Positions 1-6,048 of a DNA stretch of 6,076 nucleotides are shown here, in pieces. The DNA is taken from assembly GCA_041623475.1 (NCBI GenBank), contig JBFJWU010000214.1, positions 1 through 6,076 on the forward strand, written 5' to 3'. The DNA comes from JBFJWU01 sp041623475 [NCBI: bacterium] (lineage in GTDB: Bacteria; J088). Every line of letters starts with the position of its first letter. Positions within the stretch are counted from its first letter, which is position 1. Below the pieces are notes generated by a model. It did no database searches, was not told the origin of the DNA, and saw nothing but the letters and a program-made list of their open reading frames with translations. The translations under genes were made by a program, and so were the position numbers.

Positions 1-3
1 GGC

Positions 4-441
4 CTACTCAAATGCGGTCAGGACGCGACGTCGGATCTCAGTCGCCTGTTCCAGTGATTTCAGACCAGGGGCATTGCGCTCCCAATGTTCGTTGCCAAAA
101 TATCCCTGGCGCGTCCCACAGGCCAGGATCAGGTAATCAAACGGCACATCACCGAAGCTACAAATCAGTTTCGAGCCGGTCAGGTCGACCCGTGTGACTT
201 CGCCTTGCAGGACCTCAGTATTGCGAAATTCCGATAACATTCCGCGAATGGGCGCAGCGATCTCGGCCGGACTGAGTCCAGCCATTGCAACCTGATAAAG
301 CAAAGGCTGAAACAGATGATGATTGCGGCGATCGATCAGCATGACGGATACGGACGGGCACCGTCCGAGGATCCTGGCCGCGTTGATGCCAGCAAAGCCG
401 CCGCCGACAATGACGACCTGTTTGCGTTCTTTTGTTTCCAT
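4..441 (-). CDS. NDH-2 type NADH dehydrogenase (FAD), N-terminal part, ended by an in-frame TAG; probable pseudogene
   Basis: Type II NADH dehydrogenases are single-subunit, non-proton-pumping flavoproteins on the cytoplasmic face of the inner membrane that pass electrons from NADH to quinone. The Rossmann FAD motif GGGFAG is at residues 13-18, the end-of-strand acid is D37, and the very characteristic block HHLFQPLLYQVAMAGLSP spans 41-58. YLILACGT (103-110) is the second flavin-contact motif, and YFGNEHW (114-120) plus APGLKSLEQATEIRRRV (124-140) are also typical of the family. The reading frame stops at TAG (6-4) after residue 145, whereas family members have roughly 400-450 residues, so the NADH-binding and quinone/membrane parts are missing. 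The next codon, GCC (Ala), fits the usual continuation 'AFE-x-AE', so the stop appears to replace a sense codon such as CAG. The ATG at 441 is 7 nt after the upstream PilZ-like gene, suggesting co-transcription. The family call is firm; whether the gene is dead, read through or mis-sequenced is open. Confidence 0.85.
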   Translation of the reverse strand: METKERKQVVIVGGGFAGINAARILGRCPSVSVMLIDRRNHHLFQPLLYQVAMAGLSPAEIAAPIRGMLSEFRNTEVLQGEVTRVDLTGSKLICSFGDVPFDYLILACGTRQGYFGNEHWERNAPGLKSLEQATEIRRRVLTAFE

Positions 442-448
442 TATTGAC

Positions 449-1177
449 TTATTTCCCCATTAATTTTCGGGCTGCCTGGCGGACCCGCATCGGATATGAC
501 GTCTGCATCGGGGCACGAATCAGCTCCGGTTTGGGTAGTGCTCGCAAAACCCTGGTCAGTGCGGTTCCATTTAGACGGGGATTGCTGAGCAGGGCTCTCT
601 GGACCTGCGCATTTTTGAGCCAGACATTGTTGCCGACAATGACCTCGATCAACGGCTGCGGCAGGTTGCCATTACGGGCTATTGCCGCTACTTCAGGCGC
701 GGTCAAGCCGTTGTTTTTCAGCAGCTGATCCCAGACTGAAATGCCGAAACGCCGCTCCAGCGCGACCCGTTCAGCAACATTGGCCTTCAATGCCATTTTC
801 TGGGCTTCCGACACAGACAACCCGCGGATTCGTTCCTGGGCAGTTCGACCGGTTGCATTGGCTGGGCCAACGTCCTGATCGCCCTCACTTGCTACGCCAG
901 TCAACTGCAACTGCCGCATCAGGTCATCGCCGATTGGGTCAAGCTCGATGCCGGTGCCGGCAGCGGGGCCCTCAGGCTCCAGCCAGACGACTTCGCCGGA
1001 CAAGTCATAGGTCATGTTTCTGGCCGGGTGCTTGATCCTGACGCTGCAACGCTGCCGTAGTTCTCCAGCCACCTGGCCTTGGACAAACAGCCTTTGGCTG
1101 GAAATACACTCGTCCAGGATCTTTTTCAGATCTTCCGTGGTATCCGGCGTCACACTGATTTCAAGCGCATCCGGCAC
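449..1177 (-). CDS. PilZ-like domain protein with C-terminal alpha-helical repeat-like domain
   Basis: This is a predicted cytosolic protein of 242 residues with no signal peptide or membrane segment. Residues about 5-93 resemble a PilZ-type beta-barrel: strands around RCSVRIKH (43-50) and MTYDLSGEVVWL (55-66), then GTGIEL (74-79). The c-di-GMP motifs RxxxR and (D/N)xSxxG are not matched exactly (D58-L-S60 is followed by V63, not Gly), so ligand binding is doubtful. A polar linker (about 94-115) leads to a helical half (116-242) whose pattern, SVSEAQKMALKA, then NNGLTAPEVAAIARNGN, then WLKNAQVQRALLSNPRL, recalls a HEAT-like module I know from deltaproteobacterial proteins. That match is from memory. 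GTG at 1177 is the first start after an in-frame stop (TGA at 1216-1214) and has AAAGGGG about 5 nt upstream. It lies between a receiver gene and an NDH-2 gene on the same strand. A signalling or adaptor role is inference. Confidence 0.7.
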   Translation of the reverse strand: MPDALEISVTPDTTEDLKKILDECISSQRLFVQGQVAGELRQRCSVRIKHPARNMTYDLSGEVVWLEPEGPAAGTGIELDPIGDDLMRQLQLTGVASEGDQDVGPANATGRTAQERIRGLSVSEAQKMALKANVAERVALERRFGISVWDQLLKNNGLTAPEVAAIARNGNLPQPLIEVIVGNNVWLKNAQVQRALLSNPRLNGTALTRVLRALPKPELIRAPMQTSYPMRVRQAARKLMGK

Positions 1178-1224
1178 CCGGGCCCCTTTGGGAACAGTTT
1201 CGCCCGCATTTTGTCAGGGTAGCA

Positions 1225-1256
1225 CGACGATCCATTGTGCCGTCGATCCATTCTTG
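1225..1256. repeat. Imperfect 16-bp tandem direct repeat upstream of the PilZ-like gene
   Basis: Two adjacent 16-bp units, 1225-1240 and 1241-1256, agree at 12 of 16 positions and share the core CGATCCATT (1228-1236 and 1244-1252). They lie about 50-80 nt upstream of the GTG of the PilZ-like gene, in the 179-nt gap that separates it from the receiver gene. The word TCCATTGTGC (1231-1240) recurs in the promoter of the receiver gene at 1789-1798, where a second TCCATT also follows at nearly the same distance. A binding site for a shared regulator is possible, but coincidence is not excluded. No clear -35/-10 pair and no terminator were seen in the rest of this gap. Confidence 0.45.
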
Positions 1257-1356
1257 TACAGCGGAAAATAACCGGGGGCCTTTCGTTCAGGTCTACACGT
1301 CCGGTCTGTCGTTTTGCGTCCCTTGGACTGCGAGTACGGAAGAAGGATCCGACAGA

Positions 1357-1767
1357 TCAGGACCGGGCGGAGTCTCCGGTGTTGCCGGTTCCAGCAGCCA
1401 GGTACCAGCTGATGTGCTGGATTAATTTGTCCGTGTCATCGGTTTTTTCGATGTAGCCGTCGGCACCTGTTTCCAATGTCAAACCCGCCAGGACATCCTC
1501 GGGAAGGCCCGAATGCAGGATGATCGGGATGTCCCTGGTAGCGGCAGCAGCCTTGAGGGCACGAGTCGCACTGGCACCTTCCTGCTGGTTCATCGCGAAT
1601 TCGACATCCATCAGGATCAGGTCGCAACCGGATTCGGCCAGCTTGCGCGCTGCAAACACGGTGTTGGCCGTCTTGACCCGGTGGCCGGCGGCTTCAAGCG
1701 CATCCGCAGTTTTCGTCAGGATAAATTCGCTGTCATCCAGCACCAAGACAGTGTTTGATTCGGCCAC
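1357..1767 (-). CDS. Stand-alone CheY-like response regulator receiver
   Basis: A single receiver domain of 136 residues that would be phosphorylated by an unseen histidine kinase and act in the cytosol through protein contacts, since there is no DNA-binding or enzymatic output domain. All active-site residues are present: acidic pair D11/D12 (VLVLDDSE), phospho-acceptor D54 (LILMDVEF), switch Ser S86 (IILHSGLP) and conserved K108 (GYIEKTDD). The insertion EFAMNQQEGA after D54 slightly lengthens the loop that usually reads 'DxxMPxxdG'. The reading frame is open up to position 1905, but GTG at 1767 is preferred: GGGAGG stands 5-6 nt upstream, a good promoter sits just before it, and the domain begins at once (residues 6-12). 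The extension would run across that promoter and into the divergent gene. Downstream on the same strand is the PilZ-like gene after a 179-nt gap. The partner kinase is not in the window. Confidence 0.88.
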   Translation of the reverse strand: MAESNTVLVLDDSEFILTKTADALEAAGHRVKTANTVFAARKLAESGCDLILMDVEFAMNQQEGASATRALKAAAATRDIPIILHSGLPEDVLAGLTLETGADGYIEKTDDTDKLIQHISWYLAAGTGNTGDSARS

Positions 1768-1791
1768 GCTCACCTCCCGATAAGTAATTCC

Positions 1792-1820
1792 ATTGTGCGT
1801 GGCTCCATTGTTCGTGTCAA
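1792..1820 (-). promoter_or_regulatory. Sigma70-type promoter for the receiver gene
   Basis: On the minus strand a perfect -35 box TTGACA (1820-1815) is followed by a 17-nt spacer and a -10 candidate CACAAT (1797-1792), 4 of 6 matches to TATAAT. A transcript start near 1785 would leave a leader of about 18 nt containing the GGGAGG ribosome-binding site before GTG at 1767. The -10 region is overlapped by AATGGA direct repeats spaced 15 bp apart (complement at 1789-1794 and 1804-1809), so a regulator binding there could block or shift polymerase. The intergenic region 1768-1898 must also contain the promoter of the divergent hydrolase gene, but no convincing plus-strand -35/-10 pair was found. 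Confidence 0.55.
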
Positions 1821-1898
1821 TAAAACGATGTTTGCAAAGGTCTGACCATTTATCTGGAGGCTTTCGGCTATGCTTATCGTGGGGACGGAGGGTATCCC

Positions 1899-2780
1899 GT
1901 GGCAAAGACTGGAATCGCGATAAGTGTGGCGTTATTGTTGGTGTCCGTACCGGTAGCCGCCCAGCAGTTAAATCAGGTGCATGTTCGTGGACCTGTATAC
2001 ATGCTGCAGGGTAAGGGCGGAAATATCGGCGTGTTTGCGGGGCGCGACGGTTTTACGCTGATCGATGATCAGTACGCCCCGGCCAATCCTCAAATTATTG
2101 CGGCTTTGAACAAGATCAAACGACAACCGGTTCGCTGGGTTATCAATACACATTGGCACGGCGACCACACTGGTGGCAACGAACAATTGGCACTTGGTGG
2201 CGCGATGATCGTCGCACATCGAAATGCTCGGCAGCGATTGTCGACCGACCAGACAATGGAGTTTTTTTCCAGGACTGTCCCGGCATCCCCCGATGCAGCA
2301 CTGCCGGTATTGACGTTTACGTCGGACATCCGTTTTCACCTGGACAACGAAACTGTCGATGTTGTCCACGTCGCCAATGCCCACACAGACGGCGACAGCC
2401 TGGTTTTTTTTGCACGTGCCAACGTGATCCACATGGGCGATACGTTTTTTAACGGCAGTTTTCCGTTCGTCGACGAAAGCTCTGGCGGTTCGATATCGGG
2501 AATGATCGATGCCGTTGACCGGGCCCTGAGTCTGGCGGACGAGCAAACACTGGTGATCCCCGGTCACGGGAGCCTGGCATCCCGGGTTGAGTTGCAGAAT
2601 TATCGAGACATGCTTGCGACGGTGCGGTCCCGGGTTCATGACTTGAAGAACCAGGGTAAGTCGTTGCACGAGATTGTCAGCCAGGATCCGACAAAAGGCT
2701 ATGAGTCCTTTGGCGATGGATTTATCAAATCGGATGACTTTGTCCGGTTTGTGTTCAATGGCGTGGGGACGACATTGTGA
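1899..2780 (+). CDS. Secreted metallo-beta-lactamase-fold hydrolase
   Basis: A 293-residue binuclear-zinc-type hydrolase of the MBL superfamily, predicted periplasmic. Residues 1-21 form a Sec signal (K3, hydrophobic ISVALLLVSVPVAA, likely cut before QQ at 22-23). The metal ligands are all visible: HWHGDH (H85, H87, D89, H90), H162 (NAHTDGD), bridging D181 (HMGDTFF) and H223 (PGHG). The bridging position is Asp, as in glyoxalase-II-like and other hydrolytic MBL proteins, rather than the Cys of class B1 beta-lactamases, so a beta-lactamase call is not justified. The GFTLIDDQY strand and the IDAVDRAL helix also match exported MBL hydrolases. GTG at 1899 has GGAGGG 6 nt upstream. The gene is divergent from the receiver gene and overlaps the next gene by GTGA at its stop codon. 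The substrate is unknown; an ester, lactone or thioester is plausible. Confidence 0.87.
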   Translation: MAKTGIAISVALLLVSVPVAAQQLNQVHVRGPVYMLQGKGGNIGVFAGRDGFTLIDDQYAPANPQIIAALNKIKRQPVRWVINTHWHGDHTGGNEQLALGGAMIVAHRNARQRLSTDQTMEFFSRTVPASPDAALPVLTFTSDIRFHLDNETVDVVHVANAHTDGDSLVFFARANVIHMGDTFFNGSFPFVDESSGGSISGMIDAVDRALSLADEQTLVIPGHGSLASRVELQNYRDMLATVRSRVHDLKNQGKSLHEIVSQDPTKGYESFGDGFIKSDDFVRFVFNGVGTTL

Positions 2781-3190
2781 TCGCTGCGGACGATGTCGCG
2801 GCAGCGGAACACGCCTACTCAATTATCGAAACCGGACAGGTATTGGTCGTTCGTCATCCTCGCCTGGGTGATCGGGCCCTGGGCCGTACAATTGTCTGCG
2901 AAATGTTCGAACTGCTGGACCGTTTGACCGAATCAGGCGGCCGTGCTGCCTGCTACCACGACTCATTGAATATCGAAACCGTCGACTACGGTTACACGGT
3001 CGAATTTGCCAAACTGGGAAACCGATATGGAGACCGCGTCATGCACGTTGCCGCCGTTGACAAGCCGTGGCTGCGAGTCCTTGGACGCGCCGGGGCGATC
3101 CTGGGCGGCGTCGACACGAAGTTCGCGCCGACCGAAGAAGCGGCACTCAAGGTCCTGGCCTCTGCCGGATTCGATTTGGAACTGTCGTGA
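2777..3190 (+). CDS. Small SpoIIAA/STAS-like protein (tentative)
   Basis: A 137-residue soluble protein without signal peptide or membrane segments. Its strand-helix pattern suits the SpoIIAA-like (STAS/SEC14-like) fold: strands around YSIIETGQVLVVRH (14-27), a helix CEMFELLDRL (41-50), strand RAACYHDSLN (56-65), a helix to NRYG, strand DRVMHVAAVD (86-95), then WLRVLGRAGAIL (98-109) and TKFAPTEEAALKVL (114-127). The last two elements most resemble the family. Such proteins are thought to bind lipids or act as anti-sigma-factor antagonist-like partners, but no function can be assigned here. GTG at 2777 overlaps the TGA of the hydrolase gene (GTGA), with GGGGA about 7 nt upstream, which implies translational coupling. 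A plain hypothetical protein is the fallback call. Confidence 0.6.
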   Translation: MIAADDVAAAEHAYSIIETGQVLVVRHPRLGDRALGRTIVCEMFELLDRLTESGGRAACYHDSLNIETVDYGYTVEFAKLGNRYGDRVMHVAAVDKPWLRVLGRAGAILGGVDTKFAPTEEAALKVLASAGFDLELS

Positions 3191-3240
3191 ATCACTACGC
3201 CGACATGGTTGAGAACGGCCGGATGAACGGTCTGTCATGA
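3187..3240 (+). CDS. Possible 17-codon micro-ORF coupling two genes
   Basis: GTG at 3187 overlaps the TGA of the preceding gene (GTGA, 3187-3190), and the frame ends in TGA at 3238-3240, overlapping the ATG of the esterase gene (ATGA, 3237-3240). The deduced peptide is MNHYADMVENGRMNGLS, with in-frame ATG codons at 3205 and 3223 as alternative starts. The esterase ATG has no good Shine-Dalgarno sequence, so ribosomes terminating on this micro-ORF could reinitiate there. The micro-ORF itself has only a weak GGA upstream. It may be a coupling device, a real micropeptide or a chance open frame; the double 4-nt overlap is the only evidence. Confidence 0.3.
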   Translation: MNHYADMVENGRMNGLS

Positions 3241-4922
3241 AAATGAGTTGGCCGACGCTGCTGCTTGCGGCACTGTTTCTGTCGACAATGGCCTGTGAAA
3301 ACGGTGATTCTGGTTCCTCTGATTTGACACCGGTCAACTGCCAGGGGGTCGCCCGATCCGCCTCGGTCTCGTTTACGGGCAAGCCGGATGGGGACACCTG
3401 CGCATGGCTGGGGATTCCGTTTGCTGAACCGCCGACCGGCAACAAGCGCTTTCGGCCTGCCCAGTTGCTGGCCTCGTCCGGAGACATCGATGCAACCCGG
3501 TTGGGCAACGACTGTATCCAGGACCAGAGCGTCATGACCGAACGGGAAATTTCTGAAGATTGCCTGCAACTGAATGTCTGGGCGCCCGGGCAAAGCCGGG
3601 ACGGCCAGCTGCGGACCAACCTGCCGGTGATGGTCTGGTTCTACGGCGGTGGATTTGTGATGGGGAGCGCCAACTGGTCTTTGTACAACGGCGCCAATTA
3701 TGCCCGGGATGGTGTGGTGCTGGTCGCTGTCAATTACCGGCTGGGCGCACTGGGGTGGGCGGCGCCTCCAGGTGTGACGGATGCCGACGGCACTGTGCTT
3801 GCCGGCAACCTGGGACTGACGGATCAATTGACGGCGCTGGAGTGGGTCCAGCAGAACATCCGCCTGTTCGGGGGCGACCCGGACCGGGTGACCATCTTTG
3901 GCGAGTCTGCCGGGGGCTGGAGCGTTTGCGCGTTGCTGGGTGCAGGTGCCGCCGACAAAGGATTGGTTCATGGTGCAATTATGGAAAGTGGTGCCTGCTT
4001 TGTGGCGACCCCGGCCAGTGCGCAGACGTTCGGTACCGAGTGGCTGGACAAAACGAGCTGCCCCAGCCACGGATTCCCGGCAATGGACTGTTTGCGGGAT
4101 TTTTCGGCAGAGCAACTGAATGATCCTTATGGGATCGGGATGTTGTCCGGGGCTTTCCCGAATGTCGATGGCAAGCTGCTGTCGCAACACCCGATCGATT
4201 CCTTACGGGCGGGCGACGCCGCTGATATTCCGATGATGGCGGGATTTAATCACGATGAGCTGGAGGTCGCCGCGCTGGCGGACCTGGAGCTCGTTGCGAT
4301 CCGGTTCGATAGCTGGCAAAAATTCTGGAGCGATGTCGAGGAAGCCCTGGGGCGGGATGATCGGATCCGGATGCAACAGATCTACCCCGAGGACGGTTTC
4401 GAAACGCCCTTTGATGCAGGCCAGGCGATGGTTGTCGACCAGGTGTTTGGTTGTGCCGCCCGGGACGCGGTCGCAGCCCAGGCCAGCCACGGCGCGTCGG
4501 CGTATCTGTACCGGTTTGCCTTGACGCCAGAGGTGTTTCCGCTGGAGGAGTATATTGGCTCGTTCCATGGGCTGGAAGTGCCGTTTGTTTTTGGCAACCT
4601 GGAACTGGTTGCGCCCGTCCTGGGGACCGACCAACAACTGGAAACGGCGGTTTCTTTTTCGCGGCAGATTCGTCGTTACTGGACGCGGTTTGCCGCAACC
4701 GGGAATCCGAATGGTGGCGATGATCCATTATGGCCGCGATTTTCCGAGGCCGAATCTGCACTGGAATTACGGCCCCAGTCTTCTGTGACCCGTGGCTTCC
4801 TGACCGATCGCTGTGCGTTCTGGAACAAACGGTTGCCAGGGGATATCAATTCCCGGGTTGACTGGATCCTGGATCATATACCGGGACAGGATGATCCGTC
4901 GTTTTTCAAGGGCCGTCGCTGA
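3237..4922 (+). CDS. Exported type-B carboxylesterase/lipase, probable lipoprotein
   Basis: A 561-residue alpha/beta hydrolase of the type-B carboxylesterase (cholinesterase-like) family, which hydrolyses carboxylic esters; the length is typical. Residues 1-19 are a signal ending in STMA before C20. The -3 residue is Thr rather than the usual Leu, so lipidation is likely but not certain; Glu at +2 would favour the outer membrane. The serine elbow GESAG holds catalytic S224, the charge relay acid is probably E341 (GFNHDE), and the His is H444 (FHGLEVPFVFG). The oxyanion hole is YGGGF (136-140), the second family signature is EDCLQLNVW (107-115), and cysteine pairs C93-C109 and C275-C285 match the conserved disulfides. 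ATG at 3237 overlaps the preceding micro-ORF stop. It is the last gene of the hydrolase operon and faces the cytochrome gene. Its substrate is unknown. Confidence 0.92.
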   Translation: MKMSWPTLLLAALFLSTMACENGDSGSSDLTPVNCQGVARSASVSFTGKPDGDTCAWLGIPFAEPPTGNKRFRPAQLLASSGDIDATRLGNDCIQDQSVMTEREISEDCLQLNVWAPGQSRDGQLRTNLPVMVWFYGGGFVMGSANWSLYNGANYARDGVVLVAVNYRLGALGWAAPPGVTDADGTVLAGNLGLTDQLTALEWVQQNIRLFGGDPDRVTIFGESAGGWSVCALLGAGAADKGLVHGAIMESGACFVATPASAQTFGTEWLDKTSCPSHGFPAMDCLRDFSAEQLNDPYGIGMLSGAFPNVDGKLLSQHPIDSLRAGDAADIPMMAGFNHDELEVAALADLELVAIRFDSWQKFWSDVEEALGRDDRIRMQQIYPEDGFETPFDAGQAMVVDQVFGCAARDAVAAQASHGASAYLYRFALTPEVFPLEEYIGSFHGLEVPFVFGNLELVAPVLGTDQQLETAVSFSRQIRRYWTRFAATGNPNGGDDPLWPRFSEAESALELRPQSSVTRGFLTDRCAFWNKRLPGDINSRVDWILDHIPGQDDPSFFKGRR

Positions 4923-4942
4923 GGTGGTTTTCGGGCTGCAAT

Positions 4943-6016
4943 CTATTTGAACAGGCCGCTGCCAAAATCCGCGGCGACGTCCACGCACCAGACACTGACG
5001 CCGTTCAGGTCGTCCAGGGATTGCTGGTCGGTCAGGACAAAATACAGGGTTTCGCCGTCATATCCACCGTTACGAATCAGGTCGGGGCCGATGGGAAAGC
5101 CTGCAGAGTAATCGCCACCGATGCCGCCATATAGGCGCACATCGATTCCCGCACCGTCGTAGTAAAAGTTGTCCATTCTTATGGTGCAATCGTTCAGAAT
5201 GGTTGCCGTACCGGCGACACCGTGAAAAAACGTTTCCAATTCCGCAGTCTGGCCGACGATCGGATGGGTCTTGGCGCAGTCACCCGGCGTATCCAATCCC
5301 GCGATTCCGGTTGAAATCGGCTGGGTGCCCTCGGCAGTCGACAGGTATGCAATGATGTCAGCCAACTCCTGGTCCGAGAGTCGGTCAACGGACCAGAACG
5401 GCATTCGTCCACCGGTCAGGCCGTCATAAACCGGACTGGATTCCAGACCACTTGTCCGTACCCGTCGCGCAATATAGTCTGCGCCTCCCTGTGCTGCCAG
5501 CAAGTCGCCCCGCAGTCCGGGAGCCAGATTGGTTCCTGATGCATCGATGCCGTGGCACGCAGCGCACGTTGCGTTGAATATGCTGCGTCCGGTTTCCGAA
5601 TTTCCGGAAAGTTGCGGAGGCTCCGTCAACCCAAGTTGAAAAGTGACCGGTTCCGTGTGGTCAGGCGGCAGTGATTGAAGCCATCCGTACAAGTCGATCC
5701 AGTCTGTATCGTCGCTGGTCCAAAGGCGGGTGTTCATCCATTCGCTGCGGCAGCTGTTAACCGCTTCCAGCAGCGAAGCGACGTTTCCGTTCTTGTATGT
5801 CGGACGATCCGTGCTGCCGGCCAGCGGGTGACCGGCCCGGCGGAATGGATCGCTGGATGGTTCTGATATCGCGTGGCAGGTCGAGCACGCGAACGTGTTT
5901 CCGTTTGGGTCCGGGTTGTCATAGACTGCCCGCCCCCGATCATTGGTCTGGCCACACGATACGAGAATCGCGAAAGACAGGGCCCCAAGGGCCGACATCC
6001 CGTTCGTCCAACGCAC
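4943..6016 (-). CDS. Dihaem c-type cytochrome lipoprotein with C-terminal DM13 domain
   Basis: A 357-residue exported redox protein. The signal LGALSFAILVSC ends in a good lipobox (LVSC) with C21; Gly at +2 favours the outer membrane. Two haem c attachment sites are seen: CSTCH (44-48) and CAACH (151-155). M205 (GGRMPFW) before a C-terminal helix is the likely sixth ligand of the second haem; M94 is the candidate for the first. Residues about 262-357, from FFHGVAGTATILNDC to VSVWCVDVAADFGSG, match the DM13 domain, which is thought on comparative grounds to take part in electron transfer; C277 and C344 are its cysteines. GTG at 6016 is the first start after an in-frame TAG and has AGGT 5 nt upstream; ATG at 5998 is less likely because it would drop the only Arg of the signal. 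The gene converges on the esterase with a 20-bp gap. Donor and acceptor are unknown. Confidence 0.88.
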   Translation of the reverse strand: MRWTNGMSALGALSFAILVSCGQTNDRGRAVYDNPDPNGNTFACSTCHAISEPSSDPFRRAGHPLAGSTDRPTYKNGNVASLLEAVNSCRSEWMNTRLWTSDDTDWIDLYGWLQSLPPDHTEPVTFQLGLTEPPQLSGNSETGRSIFNATCAACHGIDASGTNLAPGLRGDLLAAQGGADYIARRVRTSGLESSPVYDGLTGGRMPFWSVDRLSDQELADIIAYLSTAEGTQPISTGIAGLDTPGDCAKTHPIVGQTAELETFFHGVAGTATILNDCTIRMDNFYYDGAGIDVRLYGGIGGDYSAGFPIGPDLIRNGGYDGETLYFVLTDQQSLDDLNGVSVWCVDVAADFGSGLFK

Positions 6017-6048
6017 CTGCTACCTGACCCCGACTGTTGGCAATGACT

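Noticed and set aside
1768-1905. 46-residue N-terminal extension of the receiver protein
   Set aside because: It would cross the promoter and the start of the divergent gene, has no motif, and GTG at 1767 has a strong ribosome-binding site directly before the domain.
1899-2780. Beta-lactamase (antibiotic resistance) call for the MBL protein
   Set aside because: Asp replaces the class B1 zinc-binding Cys and nothing in the sequence marks it as a true beta-lactamase; a general MBL-fold hydrolase is the supportable call.
1968-2822. 284-codon open frame on the minus strand opposite the MBL hydrolase
   Set aside because: It is antisense to a gene with a complete set of metal ligands and a signal peptide; its own translation shows no recognisable motif.
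3195-4190. 331-codon open frame on the minus strand opposite the esterase
   Set aside because: It lies opposite the well-supported esterase; composition is Pro/Arg/Gln-rich as expected for a shadow frame, and no family is recognisable.
4871-4906. Hairpin GGATCAT/ATGATCC followed by TTTTT, resembling an intrinsic terminator
   Set aside because: It lies inside the esterase coding sequence before the stop codon, the stem is only 7 bp and not GC-rich, the loop is 13 nt and the T-run is offset by 4 nt.
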